A stretch of 64,000 nt of DNA from NCBI GenBank assembly GCA_015499985.1, contig JAAAUF010000051.1, positions 1 through 64,000 of the forward strand, in the 5' to 3' direction. Shown here piece after piece: positions 34,015-46,744 of this stretch. Source of the stretch: Haplosporangium gracile. Taxonomy: Eukaryota > Mortierellomycota > Mortierellomycetes > Mortierellales > Mortierellaceae. Positions within the stretch are counted from its first letter, which is position 1, and each line of letters begins with the position of its first letter. The notes under the pieces were generated by a model. It was given only the letters and a program-made list of their open reading frames with translations, did no database searches and was not told the origin of the DNA. The position numbers and the translations under genes are program-made.

Positions 34015-37000
34015 TCATCGCTGCTGCTGATGCCGAAAAGTGAACCCGACAAAGGAGCTCTTCCACGGGTCCTGAACTCTCAAAATATACGGCAATGACT
34101 CCGAACTACCGCCACCAACTCCACCTCCAATTGCGCCACCACCTCGATCCACGTGAGAAGACGGTTCCTGCCTCAGCAGCATATCCTTGTACCCAATCAT
34201 ATCTTCCGGATTTGAGAAGTCGTCAAAGTAACTCGTATCCATCGGCGTCGAGAGCACCGGCACAAAGCTCGCCTTCTGTTACACGTTATTGTTGTTTGGT
34301 GATAATGAATGACAAAACGGGCAAAGGATGGTGAGTAAATACAACATCGGGATCTGCTTCTCTTCATTAGGCCATACTAATCCCCTTTTCTTCTTCTTTT
34401 TTCCCACTCGTTCCTTAAGGCACCCTTTTTCGTTGGTGAGAGAATGGTGTGGGAAGTTGGCTGCCTGACTTACCATATCTCGCAACTTGGTCCAGTCTAA
34501 ATCGGCAAACCATGGATGGTCCTTGACTTGCTGTAACGTCGTGTATCGCTCCTCTCTATCCGTAATCAGTCTAACCATATCCATTCAAGTTTGTGTTCGT
34601 TAGAAAACTGGAAATGCTCCCTGCATTCACTTGTAATACATTCACTCCCTATTCCCTATTCTACACTCTACAGTCCACAAAAAAACACGCGCTTGCCAAC
34701 AAAACACACACTACCGAAAATAACAAAAAGCAACAAAATAACAAAATAAACTTACCGAGTCATAAGGTCCCATGCCTCATCCGTCAAATTAAACTCGAGA
34801 TTCTCCTGTGTATCATAAACGGGCCTCGTCAACACCTTCCGCCAATGCCACACATTCACACACGTCTGTCGCGTGTCCTCTGCCTGGAAGGGACTGTAGC
34901 CACACAGGAATTCAAACAGAATACAGCCCAGCGACCAGTAGTCAACTCCATAGTCGTATCCCTGGCTGGTCAGGATCTCGGGCGCCATGTAATCTGCGGA
35001 CCCGACGATCGAGAATGCTCGACAGATGAATTCGTTCTTGTACTCGATGTTGTTGCTTCTTTGTTGCTGAGAATGCTGTTGAGTCTGTCGGGATTTTTGT
35101 TGCTGTTGTTGGTTGTGATATTGTTGTTGCTGCAACAGCTGCCGATGTTGCATTTGTGGAGTCCCCATAGAACCAGCTCCACCACCAACTACAGTCAAAT
35201 TACTGGCCGGTCCTCCTCCTCCTCCTCCTCCTGCATGCAAATTCAACAGACTATTGTTTCCGAAGGTTGGAGGCGATTGTAGCGGCGCCAAGTCCGACAT
35301 GGATCCGTTTCCCTCATTCCACATCATGTGCGACGGAGACCTATGCAGGATTCCATTCAAATTCGCAAAACTGCCTCCCGCACCTCCCAACCTTCCCTCC
35401 CCATTTCCCCCTCCTCCCAACATCATCCCACCCTCTAATCCCTGTCCAAGTCCTTGAACCATCACCGAAGATCCTCCTCCCCCACGTCTCAACAGCACCG
35501 GCAACGTTGGCTCCATACTATTTTTGACCTCCTTCAACTTCGCCTTCATGGCTTCTATCCGACTCTCGGCCAACTGCCCCTTCGATAACCCAAAATCCGT
35601 CAACTTCACATGCCCCCCGGCATCAATCAAAAAATTCTCTGGCTTTAAATCCCGATGGATATACCCCTGTTGGTGCAACGCATCAATCGCCATTACCATC
35701 TCTGCAAAATATAACCTCGTATCCTCCTCCCTCAAAACACCCCTAGCCGTCAACATGGTGCGTACATCCCCGCCCTGTATAAACTCCATCGCCAAGTAGA
35801 CATACTCGGTATCCTGGAAGGAATAGAGCAACTTGACATGCCATTCAGATTTGGTCGAAATGAGGACATCGCGTTCGGTCAGGATGTGCTGGACTTCATC
35901 CTGAAGGTGGAGCCGTTTCTTGGACATGCGTTTCAGGGCGCAGAGTTCGTTCGTGTCCGTCTTGCGGGCTAAGAACACTTCGCCGAATCCGCCTTGACCG
36001 ACTTGGGTCAGGATTTGGAATTGCACCGCCTGTGTCCTTGTCCGGCGTTGGCGGAGGAGCATACGTTCCTGTTGGCGAAACTCTTCCCATGCCCTGCTGT
36101 CCGCCTGCTCCGCTCGATTCTACAAACAGACGGAAACAAAAAATGTATGCTTAGTTAGATTAAGAGAAGCCGAAGGGAGACGAGATCGAGGACGAATCAA
36201 TTGAGGAGACTATTTTACGGGTTGCCGTGCAAGATTCTTCTTGAACTCCTGTACTCGCTCTTGTCGCTTCTTGAGGTAACTCAGAAGGTCAATGTAATGG
36301 CTCAAGAAATCTACCAACAAAAAACAACGCGATCAATTTAGGCTTCAGTCAAAACGGTCCAAGCTGAACGTGTCCATTTCATAAATCGAATTTTTTTTCA
36401 AACGTACAGACGTGGGTGCTTTGACGCTTTCTGAGCGTCGCAGGCGTAGGAGCACGAACATCAGGCATGTGCCCAGGTCCCGCAACTACCGCCAGCGCAC
36501 CAGCAGGACAATTACTCTGTCCAGTCATCGTCGCCATTCCTCCAACAACGATGGGGTTATGGGATTGCTGTCTATCCTGACTTTCCTCCTCTCTCTCTTC
36601 CTCTTCGTCGCCATCCTGGAAATCTGTGAAGAAGCATGATCCAGGGATAGGTGTTGTCGGCGACTCGCGTTGAGCTTCCTCCTTATCCTCCTCATCCTCC
36701 TCATCCTTCTCATTTCTACTGCCACCAACTGTGCTCCTTTCAATTCGCTCCTGCTCCAGCACACGTTCACGACTCTGTTGTGCCTGTCGCTGTTGCTGCT
36801 GTTGACGTTGTGGTTGTTGACGTGGTCGTGGTTGCTGCCAACTATAATGTTGATGCTGAAAATGGCACCCTGACGATGTTGACACCAAGATATCCTCGTC
36901 CTGATCATGCAACGGTTCTGTCTTGCCCCGATTCTGGCTACTATCCTGGTTGTTCCGATAAACCCTATCCTCTGTATTCAACGACTCAGATCTCAGTCTC

Positions 37001-37428
37001 TGCTGCATTTGCCGTTGTACAGGTCGGTTGCGATCACCTCCTTCATCTGAAATAGCAATTAGTGCTGGATCGATGTTATTCTCGACACGACTGCCAGATC
37101 CCGCTCCTGAAGCACTTGAGACAGATGTGGATATAGTGGCCATGGTAATCATCACTGGCAGGCTCTCAGAGGCGGAACGCGTCCTTTGCCTGGTGTTAAT
37201 GTCACCATTGATTTTCTTCATGGTGGCGCTGTGTTCTTGAAGACCATGTTGTTTCCTGGAAATTGACGACGACGAGGAGGACGAGGGTGCTGATGAGGTA
37301 GAAGAAGATGATGATATTTGGGATGTCGTTGAGTTGTGTTTGGGTGTAAGATGGTTGACGGCAGCCAGTAGCGGTTGCTGTTGTTGACGGTCTCGCGTAA
37401 CAGGGACAGGGATCTTTGATGGCACCAT
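34015..37428 (-). CDS. DBF2: NDR-family kinase of Dbf2/Sid2 type
   Basis: AGC-class Ser/Thr kinase, expected to act with a Mob1 partner in mitotic exit and septation. Five exons (37428-36408, 36310-36219, 36119-34756, 34570-34474, 34275-34015) join in frame to 944 aa. Residues 1-340 are low-complexity. The N-terminal regulatory helix region for Mob binding follows (YIDLLSYLKKRQERVQEF; WEEFRQQERMLLRQRR). The kinase has GQGGFGEV (412), Lys434, HRDLKPEN (Asp528) and DFG (546). About 190 residues separate DFG from the activation segment FSIVGSADYMAPE (740), including Gly and Gln runs. VGSxDYMA favours Dbf2/Sid2 over Cbk1/Orb6. The C-terminal hydrophobic motif is FVGFTF. A longer frame starts upstream without ATG; ATG 37428 is preferred. 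Confidence 0.9.
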
Positions 37429-37881
37429 TGAGAGTCTGATATGTTTGGGAGAGAGAAGTTGATAAGGGCTAGGTTCAAGCACAAGAACGTAATGGGAAGA
37501 CGGGGGTTATGATACACGAAACTCAATCCGTGAATAAAATTAGGCAACGATCGTTGAAGAACGAGATGAAGGATTATGAATGCAAGAGAAAGAGAGAGGT
37601 GAAGGAATGTAAGATGGATGGTGAATGTGTAAGCAAACAATGAAGACAAAAGGCTCCATGAAAAACAGAAGACATAGAATAGCAAAGTAATGCCTAGCTT
37701 AGAATAGAATGGATATTGGAATTAATACATACTGGTCCCTATCTTTCCTCTGCCCAATTGACCTATCTCCGTCTCTGACTAGGATTCTCGCATGCCCTGG
37801 AAAAGCGAAATGAATAATTCTTTTTTGATTGTGCTTGTGCTCGTGCGTGTGCTAATGTACTTTTCTTCTCCTCCTCCCTTT

Positions 37882-40800
37882 CTAAACTGTCGATTCTGAA
37901 CCCTCGCCTTCGGGCTCTTGGTCCCGGTGACCCTCAAGATCAAGATCCAGCTCTCCCTCCTCAGCATACGTGCCCTGGGGTGTGTGCACCTCTTCTTCCT
38001 CTTCTGCACCCAGGTCCGTCGTTGCTCCTGCCTCAAAACCGCCCTCGAGTCCCTCATCAAGATCTTCCTCCAGTGAGTGATCCGCTCCCGTAGTTGCACT
38101 GGTAGATATCTCTGGCACATCTTCGTCTACGGCCTTGGTCTCTGCTGATCCGTCGGACTCAACCTCTCCTAGTGCTGTTGTCGCGAGCTCCGCTCCGTGC
38201 TCCTCAATGTCGGTGTCTTCAAGGTCGGTCATCGGCCCAGGGGTGGTAGGCAAGGCCGTTGTTGCTGATGACTCCTTAGGAGATGCAGGATGCTCCTCCT
38301 CAATCTCGGTCACCGTCACTTGACTGCTAGGCCGCTGTCTCTTGATTGGAGGAACCTCATCCACATCCATAGCCGTGGGCTCCTGGGGTACCTCTGGCGT
38401 CAGGACCTCCTCCAGCTCCTCCAGATCCGAGGGGTTGGGTGTTGACACGACCGTGATGTTCTCCTGAACACTTTCCGTTGCCTCATGACGACGCTTCTGA
38501 CCATGGGGTAAAGCAGACGAAGGAGCCGTCAACATTTCGGCTGTCGAAACTTCCGTGTGCGTGACGGTCTCTGTTTCTCCCTGGACTTCATGTGTAATCG
38601 TTTCCTGAACAGTTTGAGATTCGGATGTATCCACCACAGATGTAACTCGTTTCCGTTGAATGCTCACTGCCTGCGCCTTGGGTTCCGAGGGACTTGTCAC
38701 AGCTACTGGGGTGGGGCTCGTGGCACTCTCAACGACGGGTAATGGTCGCTGACGTTTGAGCAACATGGCCTTGGCCTCAGGCGTTGCGGATGTGGCGCCT
38801 GAATCACCTGCAGGACTGCTGGTTCCCGACGCGGCATCATGCGCGGGAGCAGTCGCAGGAGTGGCAGAGGGCTGTGCAAGGTTGGCGGGCAAGTCATCTT
38901 CGCGGCGGCGTTTGATCAACACCGGTCTTGAAGCCTGTCCACCGACGGGAGCGGAGGCAAGTGCAGCTGGCGTTGGCACTGGAGTTGCAGTGATCGTGGG
39001 TACGAGTTCAGTGGCCGTGGTCTCGGCGGGAGCGGCAGGTCTCGAGGCTGGAATTACAGTTGTGGCTGTTGGCTGAGTGGTGACATTCGATGTGACTGCA
39101 GCAACGGCCGCATTGCGCGCGCCAAGTGGTGGACGAAGGCGTGACTGGCCAGGAGTCTGGTTTGGCTGTACATTCGCTTGTCCAGGTCGAGCAGGAAGGC
39201 CAGCCACAGGACGGGCTGCCAGTGTGGGACTACCTATCGATGTGGAGGGTATTCCTCCAGGGAGTGGTCGTGCACCACGACCATGAGCAGGTGGTCGCAT
39301 GGAGCCGGCGCCAGGTTGAGTCGGCGCGAAGGCAGCAGCACCAGCAGAGAGAGGCATCTTTTTAGAGGCGTCAGATTGACCGTTACCGGCCAACAAGGCT
39401 TTGAGATTAGCAATCTCCTTGTCCTTGGTCTGGATCTTAATCTGCTGACGCATCTCTGCCATTTTGTCGTGATTCTTGATGGCTTCTTCGTGCTTGTGCA
39501 TCAACTCTGCCGCCAGTTTCTTCTTCTCTTCATCTATCCGTGCTTGGACCTCCGCTGGAGCCAAGGAACCAGGTACTGGAGTCTGTGCTGCCTGTGACGC
39601 ATACTTCTTCTCCAGCTCAGCCTCCTTCTCCTTGACGGCAGCATCCACAAGCACCTGGGTATCCGCTGGTGTCGTGGCTGCTACAGCTCCTCCTTCGGTT
39701 AGCGTCTTGTTCTGAGCCTGCAACTCTCTCTAATATCACAAACAAATGATCATAAGCCTTAGTAACACTAGCATTAGGAGCAAACATTAAGAATAATAAG
39801 GGCTCAAGGCAGTAGGAACTAGAACATACCGACTTGGCGACAAGCTGCTTGTTGCGGGCGATGCTGAGTTGAAGTCGGTCCTATACACGGTCGAACGAAA
39901 ATGAGAAGCGTGTTAATACAAAACTTCTGTTCCATCATATCTCATGACAAAAATGTAAGCTTGCCAGAGTTATCATTTACCTTGATGGTCTCAAAATTCT
40001 TCTCAATCACCTCCTTGTTATCCTTGAGCTCCTTATTCTCTGTCTCCAGCTTTTCCTTGAGCTTGGTCAGCTGGTCAAGCGACTTCTGGACATTCTCTCT
40101 GTCACGCTTGCTGACTTGATCCTGCGAGCCAGCTCTAGTGTTGACTTCTTCCAATGCCTTCTCCAGTTGTGTGACCTTTGCCTTTGAATCTTCAACCTCT
40201 TGATGACTAGACTTGAGTTTGGCTGCTTCTTCCAAGCTCCTCTTACGCCAAAGCTGGGCGTTCTGAGTCATCTTGGTAAGCTTGCCCTGGGTCTCCTCCA
40301 TACGGGCTTGAAGAGCCTCCTGTTCCGTCTTCAGCGCAGCCAGCGCCGTCGCGTTTTCTACTGCCTCGGCCTTAAACTTTTCGTTCGCATCCTTGAGCTC
40401 CTGGAACTCGGTCGGGTCAATGCGGTCGTGCTTGGCCATAATCTCGACAGCCCTCGTTCTCCAGCGGTCTCTGTCTTCACCAATCTGCTTCTGCTCCTGC
40501 TTCCTGAGCTCAATTTCGGCTTCCACCTCATGGACGCGGGCGTTCAGTGGACCGATTTTGGCCGACAGACGGCGACCATTGTCCTCCAATGCTTGAACCT
40601 GTCGGAGGAGCTTCTGGTTCTCTGCACGAAGTAGAGTGTTGCTATCGCGAATGACACTAAGCTGGTTCGCCTTCTCGGTTAAGCGCTCGCGTAGTTCCTT
40701 GGACACAATAGCTTCCTGCTGGAGGCTGCGCTCCTCCGAAAGCAAGGCACGGGTCTCCTCGAGCGACTTGTTGGTCTGGTCTAGCTGTTGCTTGAGGCGG

Positions 40801-43800
40801 CGGGACTCCTGGAGGTTCAGTTCGTGCTGGCACTCCAAAATCTCCTTCTCGCGACGGACATACCGGATGACATCGCGCAACTCGGCCAGCTGACGCTCAG
40901 GAGTCTCCTTGACGCCACCCTCGCCTTCAGCAGACGAAGCGTCTTCTCCAACCTCGGCAGAAGAGATCTGGGCATTGGCACGTTGCTGGATAGACAAAGC
41001 CTGGGCACTGACATCCTCCAAGTGACGGTGGAGCTTCTCGTTCTGGTCCTTGAGCTCAGTACAACGCTTCTCGACCTCCGATAAGTTCTTCTGCAAGATC
41101 GACTTTTGTCCCTCCCAAGCGATCTCGGCTGACTGCAGGTTGGACGCAGCATTCTCGGCCTGAAACTTGAACCTCTCCAACTCGGCCGTCTGCTTGATGT
41201 GCTTCTCCTTGAGCTGGGTGAGTGCTTCCATGTCCTTGGCGTGGTTCATCAGTTCGCGCTCGTAGTTCTCGTGAGCCTCCTTGGTGAGGTTACCCTGGTG
41301 ACGGAGTTCGTTCTTGTATCGATTCTCGACAGCGTTCATCTGGATCCTAATGTGCTCCAGCGACCGCAGTCTGGCCTCGATTTCCTCCTTCTCCTTCCTC
41401 CAAGCTGTACGCTCTTGATCAACCTGGTTCTGCATGTCCACCATGTTTGAGGCCGAGGTTTGTGCGCGCTCCTCTGCACTTGCTAACTTGGTCTCCAAGG
41501 TTTTGATGGTCTGGGCGCTTTCCTCGATCTTTTGGTCGTGGGACTTCTTAAACTCCTCAAAAGTCGCAGTCATCTCTGCAAGGCGATCCTCGTTGGTCTG
41601 ACTGATGGCCTGGAACTGGGCGAGATGCTCGCGGTTGCTGGCAGTCTCGGCCTGGTGACGCGACAATTCACCACGAAGCTGAGCAACCTGGGCAAGAAGT
41701 TGCTCTTCGCGACTGGCCTCGGTAGAGTCAGCTCCTGCAGGTTTCTGCTGGTAAATAGCCAGTTGTTCCTCGCGACTCTTGATCTCCTTGGTAAGGTCCT
41801 CAACCTTGGCCTTGGTGTGCTCGAGAGAAGTCTTGGCAGCAATGAGGGCTTCACGGGAAGTTTGGTACTCGGACGTCAGGGTATCGATTTTGCCTTGCCA
41901 CTCCTTGGACTCGACCTCACGGCGATCACGCAGGCGCTTGCCAGACTCGACTTCCTCCTTCAACTTCTCCTTGAGAGTCTCGACCTCCTGCTCCTTGTTG
42001 GTGACTGTGCTCTCGAGTCGACGCTTGGTCTCCTCGCTGCCGCGCTCGATCTCGGTCGTCAAGTTCTGCACAGTGCGAAGGAGATTGTTCAGGTTGCCCT
42101 TCTCCTTGCCTAACGCCTGGTTCTCCTCAATCAAACGAGTCTCAAAAGACTTCCACAGGGCTTTCTCCGTCTTCAGATGGTTTACCTCCGCCATAAGCTG
42201 AGAGGTCGATTCGCGCTCAGTGTCAAGCTCAGCAGCCAAGTTCTCGTACGAAATGTCGCGTCTAGTTGCAGATTCGTGCAGAGTGGAGTACTGCTTCCTG
42301 AGCTCGGACATCTCGGTCATCTGATGGTTGTTGTTCTCCATCAAACGCAACTGGTGCTCGTTCAGGGCCTTGATCTGAGCATTGGCCTGACCAAGCTGGA
42401 TCCTGTGGTTCGAACTATCTGACTGAGCTCGCTGGAGGTCGTCTTTGAGTTGGTTGATATCGATGACGGTCTGGGTCCGGTAATCGTCAAAAGTCTTTTG
42501 CAGCTCAGCCAAAACGGCAGGGTAGTTGGTGGCGTCATCACTGACGGTTTGGGCAGCAGTCTCCATTGGCTGATCTGCTGTCCGTGCAATTGGTGTGTCG
42601 ATGATTTCAGTAGCAGAAATATGGCGGATATTGGAAGTTCTGAGGATGCGGCGCAACATGTCCACTTCCTGCTTGTAGGTTGTCAACTGCAGCTCTTTAC
42701 TGCCAATCTGCTCGCGCATGCTCTCGATGATGACTCCTGCCTCTTCGAGGGCCTCCTGCTCCTCCTGTCTCCTTGCCTGGGCCTGGGCACCTTCAGCGTT
42801 CTCTCTTTCTTGAGCCATCTCCCGAGCAACTTGACGAAGCTGCTTGTTCTGCTGCTGCAAACCCTGAAGGTCGGCAAAGAGCACAAGATGATCGTTAATG
42901 ACCTTTTCGGCATCCGTCAATCCCTCATTATTCGAAGGAAGGGTCGATTCAGGAGCAAGAGACTGAGGGGCGTTGGGTGCCCTGAGTCTCCACAGCAAGT
43001 TCTGGACCTGACGGTCCATGTCCTGGTTCTCCCTGTGCAGTAAGTCGCGCTCCTTGACCACACCGTCCAGTTGGGCCACAGCCTGACTTGCACCAAAGGC
43101 CAGCTGCTCCTTTTCTTGCTTGCATGTCTCCAGCTGAGCTGAGAGTTCCTCGTTATGCTTGCTAACGCGCTCATACTCCAGTTGCTGCTCGCGAATAAGA
43201 GGAGCCTATTATCCAAAGATAATTCATCATTAGGTACTGATATATTGTTTGATGAAATCAAATGGTTAGCTCCGACTATCAGGAAGTAAAGAAGACTTAC
43301 TCCATCAGAAAGCTCCTTGACAATATCGCTCATCGAGGTTTCCAAGCGAACATTCTCGGCCTTGAGCTGGGCATACTCTCCTTGAAGGTCCATGTAACGA
43401 GTGTACTACAACGAGAAGAGAAAATGTAGAGGTTAGCTTTAGGGATCGTTGAGCAACTCGGAATGCATGATATGTGCCACCAAAAAACTACAATGTTCGC
43501 TTTACAACTTGTGTGAGAGACAGTCCTGCTGTTTGAGAGCGTCCAGCAATAGCCGCAGTAGGTGACAGAATGCCCAGCTATTGTTATAAAGGACAATATG
43601 TATGGGTATGAGTGCGATGCTTTCTTGATAACGTTGCAGAGCAATAGAAGATAGGTACAAAGTGAACTTACAGGTCCGAGATCATGACCAGATGCTCCAG
43701 GAACACCCACAAGTCCTGCTTTGCTCAAGAGCTCCTCGGCGCGCTTCTGCTCTGCCTTGAGTTGTGTGATCTGAACAGACGATTTTTCCAGTTGCACTTG

Positions 43801-45393
43801 GAGCTCGACCTTGTCCTCCGAGATCCTGTTAAGAGTTTCTCGGTAATCAGAGTCCTTGGTCGAAAGAGAGCGTTGCATATCATCCAGAGTTTCTATTTGT
43901 TCGGAGCATATCAATATATTACCGTCTTATGCAAAATGAGGCAAGGAACACACCGTTGCATCAATGTCATAATAGCGCTGTGAATACCTTCAAGATCGGC
44001 AATACGGCCCTTGGTGTCTTTAGCCTCGCGCTCCCAAAGTTCACCAAGACGTCTCTGAGTTTCAATCTCAGTTCTGAACTGCTCTTCCTGAACAAGCTTC
44101 TTCTCCTCAAGATCCTTGGCCAGTTTGTTCGACTCGTCGAGCTTTGTCTGCAACTCCTGGACATGTCTCTCATGGAAGGCGTTGGATTGCTTGGCTGATG
44201 TCGCCTCCATACGAGACTGATCAAGATCCGACTGAAGTTTCAAGATCTGAGCCGACTTTTCCGTCCTGACACTGACAAGCTCTGTCGACTTTGCCTTCCA
44301 TTCTGTGCTAGCCCATTCTGCGCGCTGCTTCAATAATTCCAGTTCCTGCTCCACTGATTGCGTGTGAAGCTAAGATGTAAAAGACAAATATAGTCAGTAC
44401 TGAGCATTTCGAAACAATCACAATAATGGTGTTTTCTATGAGTACTCATAAAGTAACTGACGACATACCTTGCGTGACATATCTGCAGCCTTGGCTTCGC
44501 GCGCCTCAGATTCAAGCTTTGACGACTCTTTCCGGAGTTCCTGGTAGCGAGTCGACATGGTCTGGTAGTCCTTGTTCATCTCTTCCAGCTCGCCCACCTT
44601 CCTATCAAAAGCCGCGACAAGCTCTCTCTTCTCGCCCTCAAGAGCCTCGATCCTTGACTTAGCAGCCTCAAGTTCGACATTTGCATGCATCGATCCGCTT
44701 TGTTGATTCGACAGCTGTGCTTCCAATTCAGAGTTCTTGGTGGCTATTTTTTCAAGAATGAAGTATAAATTGGGTTATAATTACATTTTGATTTATCGAC
44801 ATCAGATGCATTGTCGCGCAACCACTAATAAAATGCCCATAGAGGATCCGAGTAAACGAAGAAAACGTACCAAACTCTTCAGCCTCCTTTGATTTTGTTA
44901 AAAGCTTTTGCCGTATTATTGTGAATTGGGACTTGAGCGCATTGTTCTTGGTTTCCTGTTGTTGAAGGCGTTGCTCTATGTAAAAAAAAAATCAACGCAT
45001 CATCAATCCACGTCAGGAATCAATAAGGCAAAAATAAATCAATCAGCTTTGTAACAAAAACAGAATGGGACAACAGCCACTCAAAAGAATATCTTCGAGT
45101 CGGCTAAAAGTAGGGAGGGAAGGAGGGCTGGCTTGCATACCATGATTGATCATTTCCGTTGCGAGGGAGGCTTTGGCTTCTTCCGCCTGCGCCTTCCAGG
45201 ACTCTGCTTCGGCAATCAGGATTGCCCTTGCGTCAAGTTGCTGGAAGAGCTTGTTCGAGGCCGCGGCAGTCTGGGTTGGATCCTGGAGTTGTAAAAGGAT
45301 GGATGATAGTTCCTGAACCTCCAATGCCAGCAGGCCGGCGATCCTGTCCCTCTGCTGGTCGTTCAGTATACTGCCTGTCGGCGTCACCTCCAT
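37882..45393 (-). CDS. MLP1: Nuclear-basket nucleoporin, Mlp1/TPR-like
   Basis: Large coiled-coil filament protein of the nuclear pore basket, involved in mRNA export quality control and checkpoint-protein tethering. Nine exons close in frame to 2154 aa: 45393-45141, 44975-44871, 44743-44469, 44369-43988, 43892-43672, 43405-43301, 43205-39981, 39880-39830, 39729-37882. Residues 1 to about 1600 are almost continuous Glu/Gln/Lys/Leu coiled coil with TPR-type stretches (RELMNHAKDMEALTQLKE; NLLWRLRAP). The last exon (616 aa) is Ala/Pro/Thr-rich with KRQR/KRRR-type basic patches suitable as nuclear localisation signals, then a strongly acidic end. Size and layout match fungal Mlp/animal TPR. Exon 8 is only 51 nt. 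The ATG at 45393 is the first in frame. The exon 4 donor was chosen because alternatives give stops. Confidence 0.9.
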
Positions 45394-46094
45394 GGCCAAT
45401 TATGAGGTGAAGGGAGGGGAGAGGGGGAAGGTGAGAGGCGGGAGGTGAAAGAAAAGGAGGAGGCGGATAGTGTGTGTGATGCTGTTGTTATAATTGTTGA
45501 CGTCGTCCTTGCTGTGTAATGTGTTCCTCCCGAGTATTGGTGTGTCCCGGGTTGTGTCCTAAGTGATTGTTGTTGACTGTTGACAAAGGGGTTTTCGCGT
45601 GTTAGTTGTCCTGTCGCGCTTTTATTCTCTTGTTCTCCCTTCATTGGGAATCGAGACTCTTCTTCAAAATACGCTGTTTGCTTGATTGCACTGTGGCATT
45701 TCAATGCAGTGACGCAGCCGTATGTTGTCTCGGTCAAGGTAAAAAGGCAATTTTTGTATTATTACCTTTCCCTTTTCCCAGGATGTTGGTAGAAGCTGAT
45801 GGGAAGGTCAGGGTGGGCGTCGTTACGTGATGGATGTGCAGAAACGAAAAGGACAACGAACAAAAAAGGGGACTCGAAGTCGAGAAAGAGAGATCAGCTA
45901 ACCAGATTATAAGTGCGATAGTATTCTCTCCATTAACGTCACGATTTTTGAATTTGCCACCAATTTTTCTTACACACACTCAAAAAGGCAGGTAAAGATG
46001 CAACGTTGCATTGAAGTATTATGGGTTGTTTTTATGTTATAGTAATTACAATAATGAGTTTAGTTTGGTTTTGTTATCCTGAAAGAACACTTCT
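45394..46094. other. Promoter of TPR-like gene and 3' flank of small GPI-type gene
   Basis: A purine-rich plus-strand block at 45402-45470 lies directly upstream of the TPR-like start, giving the minus strand a CT-rich leader. No gene is seen in the remaining 600 bases. Confidence 0.4.
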
Positions 46095-46744
46095 TTAAAG
46101 GAGAGCAATGGTACTCAAGACAGCAACAACGCTGACGAGGACAGAGGCAGAGTTAGCAACAGCGCCGGACGGAGGGGTGGTGGGAGTGGTGACGGGGGCG
46201 GTGGCGTTGCCGGAGGGGGTGCCGGTGCCGCCAGCCTTCTTATCGGCGTACCAGGCAGCCTTGCCTTTATACTGGGTGTTGTAAAGGTCCTGCTCGGACA
46301 TGGGGCAGTTCATGATGCACATGCCGGTCTGGGTCATGTACGTCTTGTAGGCAGGGGTATCGCGCTCATGGGCAAAAGCGAGGGAAGCCATGAAGTCGGG
46401 ACTGGCGGGGTCGTTGGTGAACTTGTCGAACATGGATTTGCCAACTTTCTATTGGATCCAATGGGAAGAACGTATAACACAAGGAGACGATGTTAATGAA
46501 CGTTTTTCTTATTCATGAAAAGTTGGAAAGAGAGGCGTTTTGTGATTGTTGTAAAAGTCTATGGTTGTCCTTGCTTGACACTGTGAAAAACAAAGCGAAG
46601 CAGCTTGATTGAGACGAAAAAACATACGGTCAAGCAGCCATCGACGCAAGGACCGTTAGGCTGGAAAGGGTAGAGAGGGTTGACGTCCTGGGCAGAGGCG
46701 ACGGCGACAACGGCGGAAGCAATGGCGACAGTGGAGAAACGCAT
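46095..46744 (-). CDS. Small secreted GPI-type protein with twin CxxxC
   Basis: Two exons (46744-46628 and 46448-46095) join at phase 0 to 156 aa. Residues 1-19 are a clean signal peptide ending ASAQ. The mature part has only four Cys in two CxxxC pairs (CVDGC and CIMNC) separated by a helical, charged stretch, suggesting a two-helix hairpin held by two disulfides. A Gly/Thr/Pro/Asn-rich stalk follows, then a hydrophobic C-terminus (SVLVSVVAVLSTIALL) preceded by small residues, as in a GPI-attachment signal. It is likely bound to the plasma membrane or wall. Exon 1 ends right after the first CxxxC. I do not recognise the family. Small wall proteins of this type are often abundant, but expression cannot be judged from sequence. 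Confidence 0.8.
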
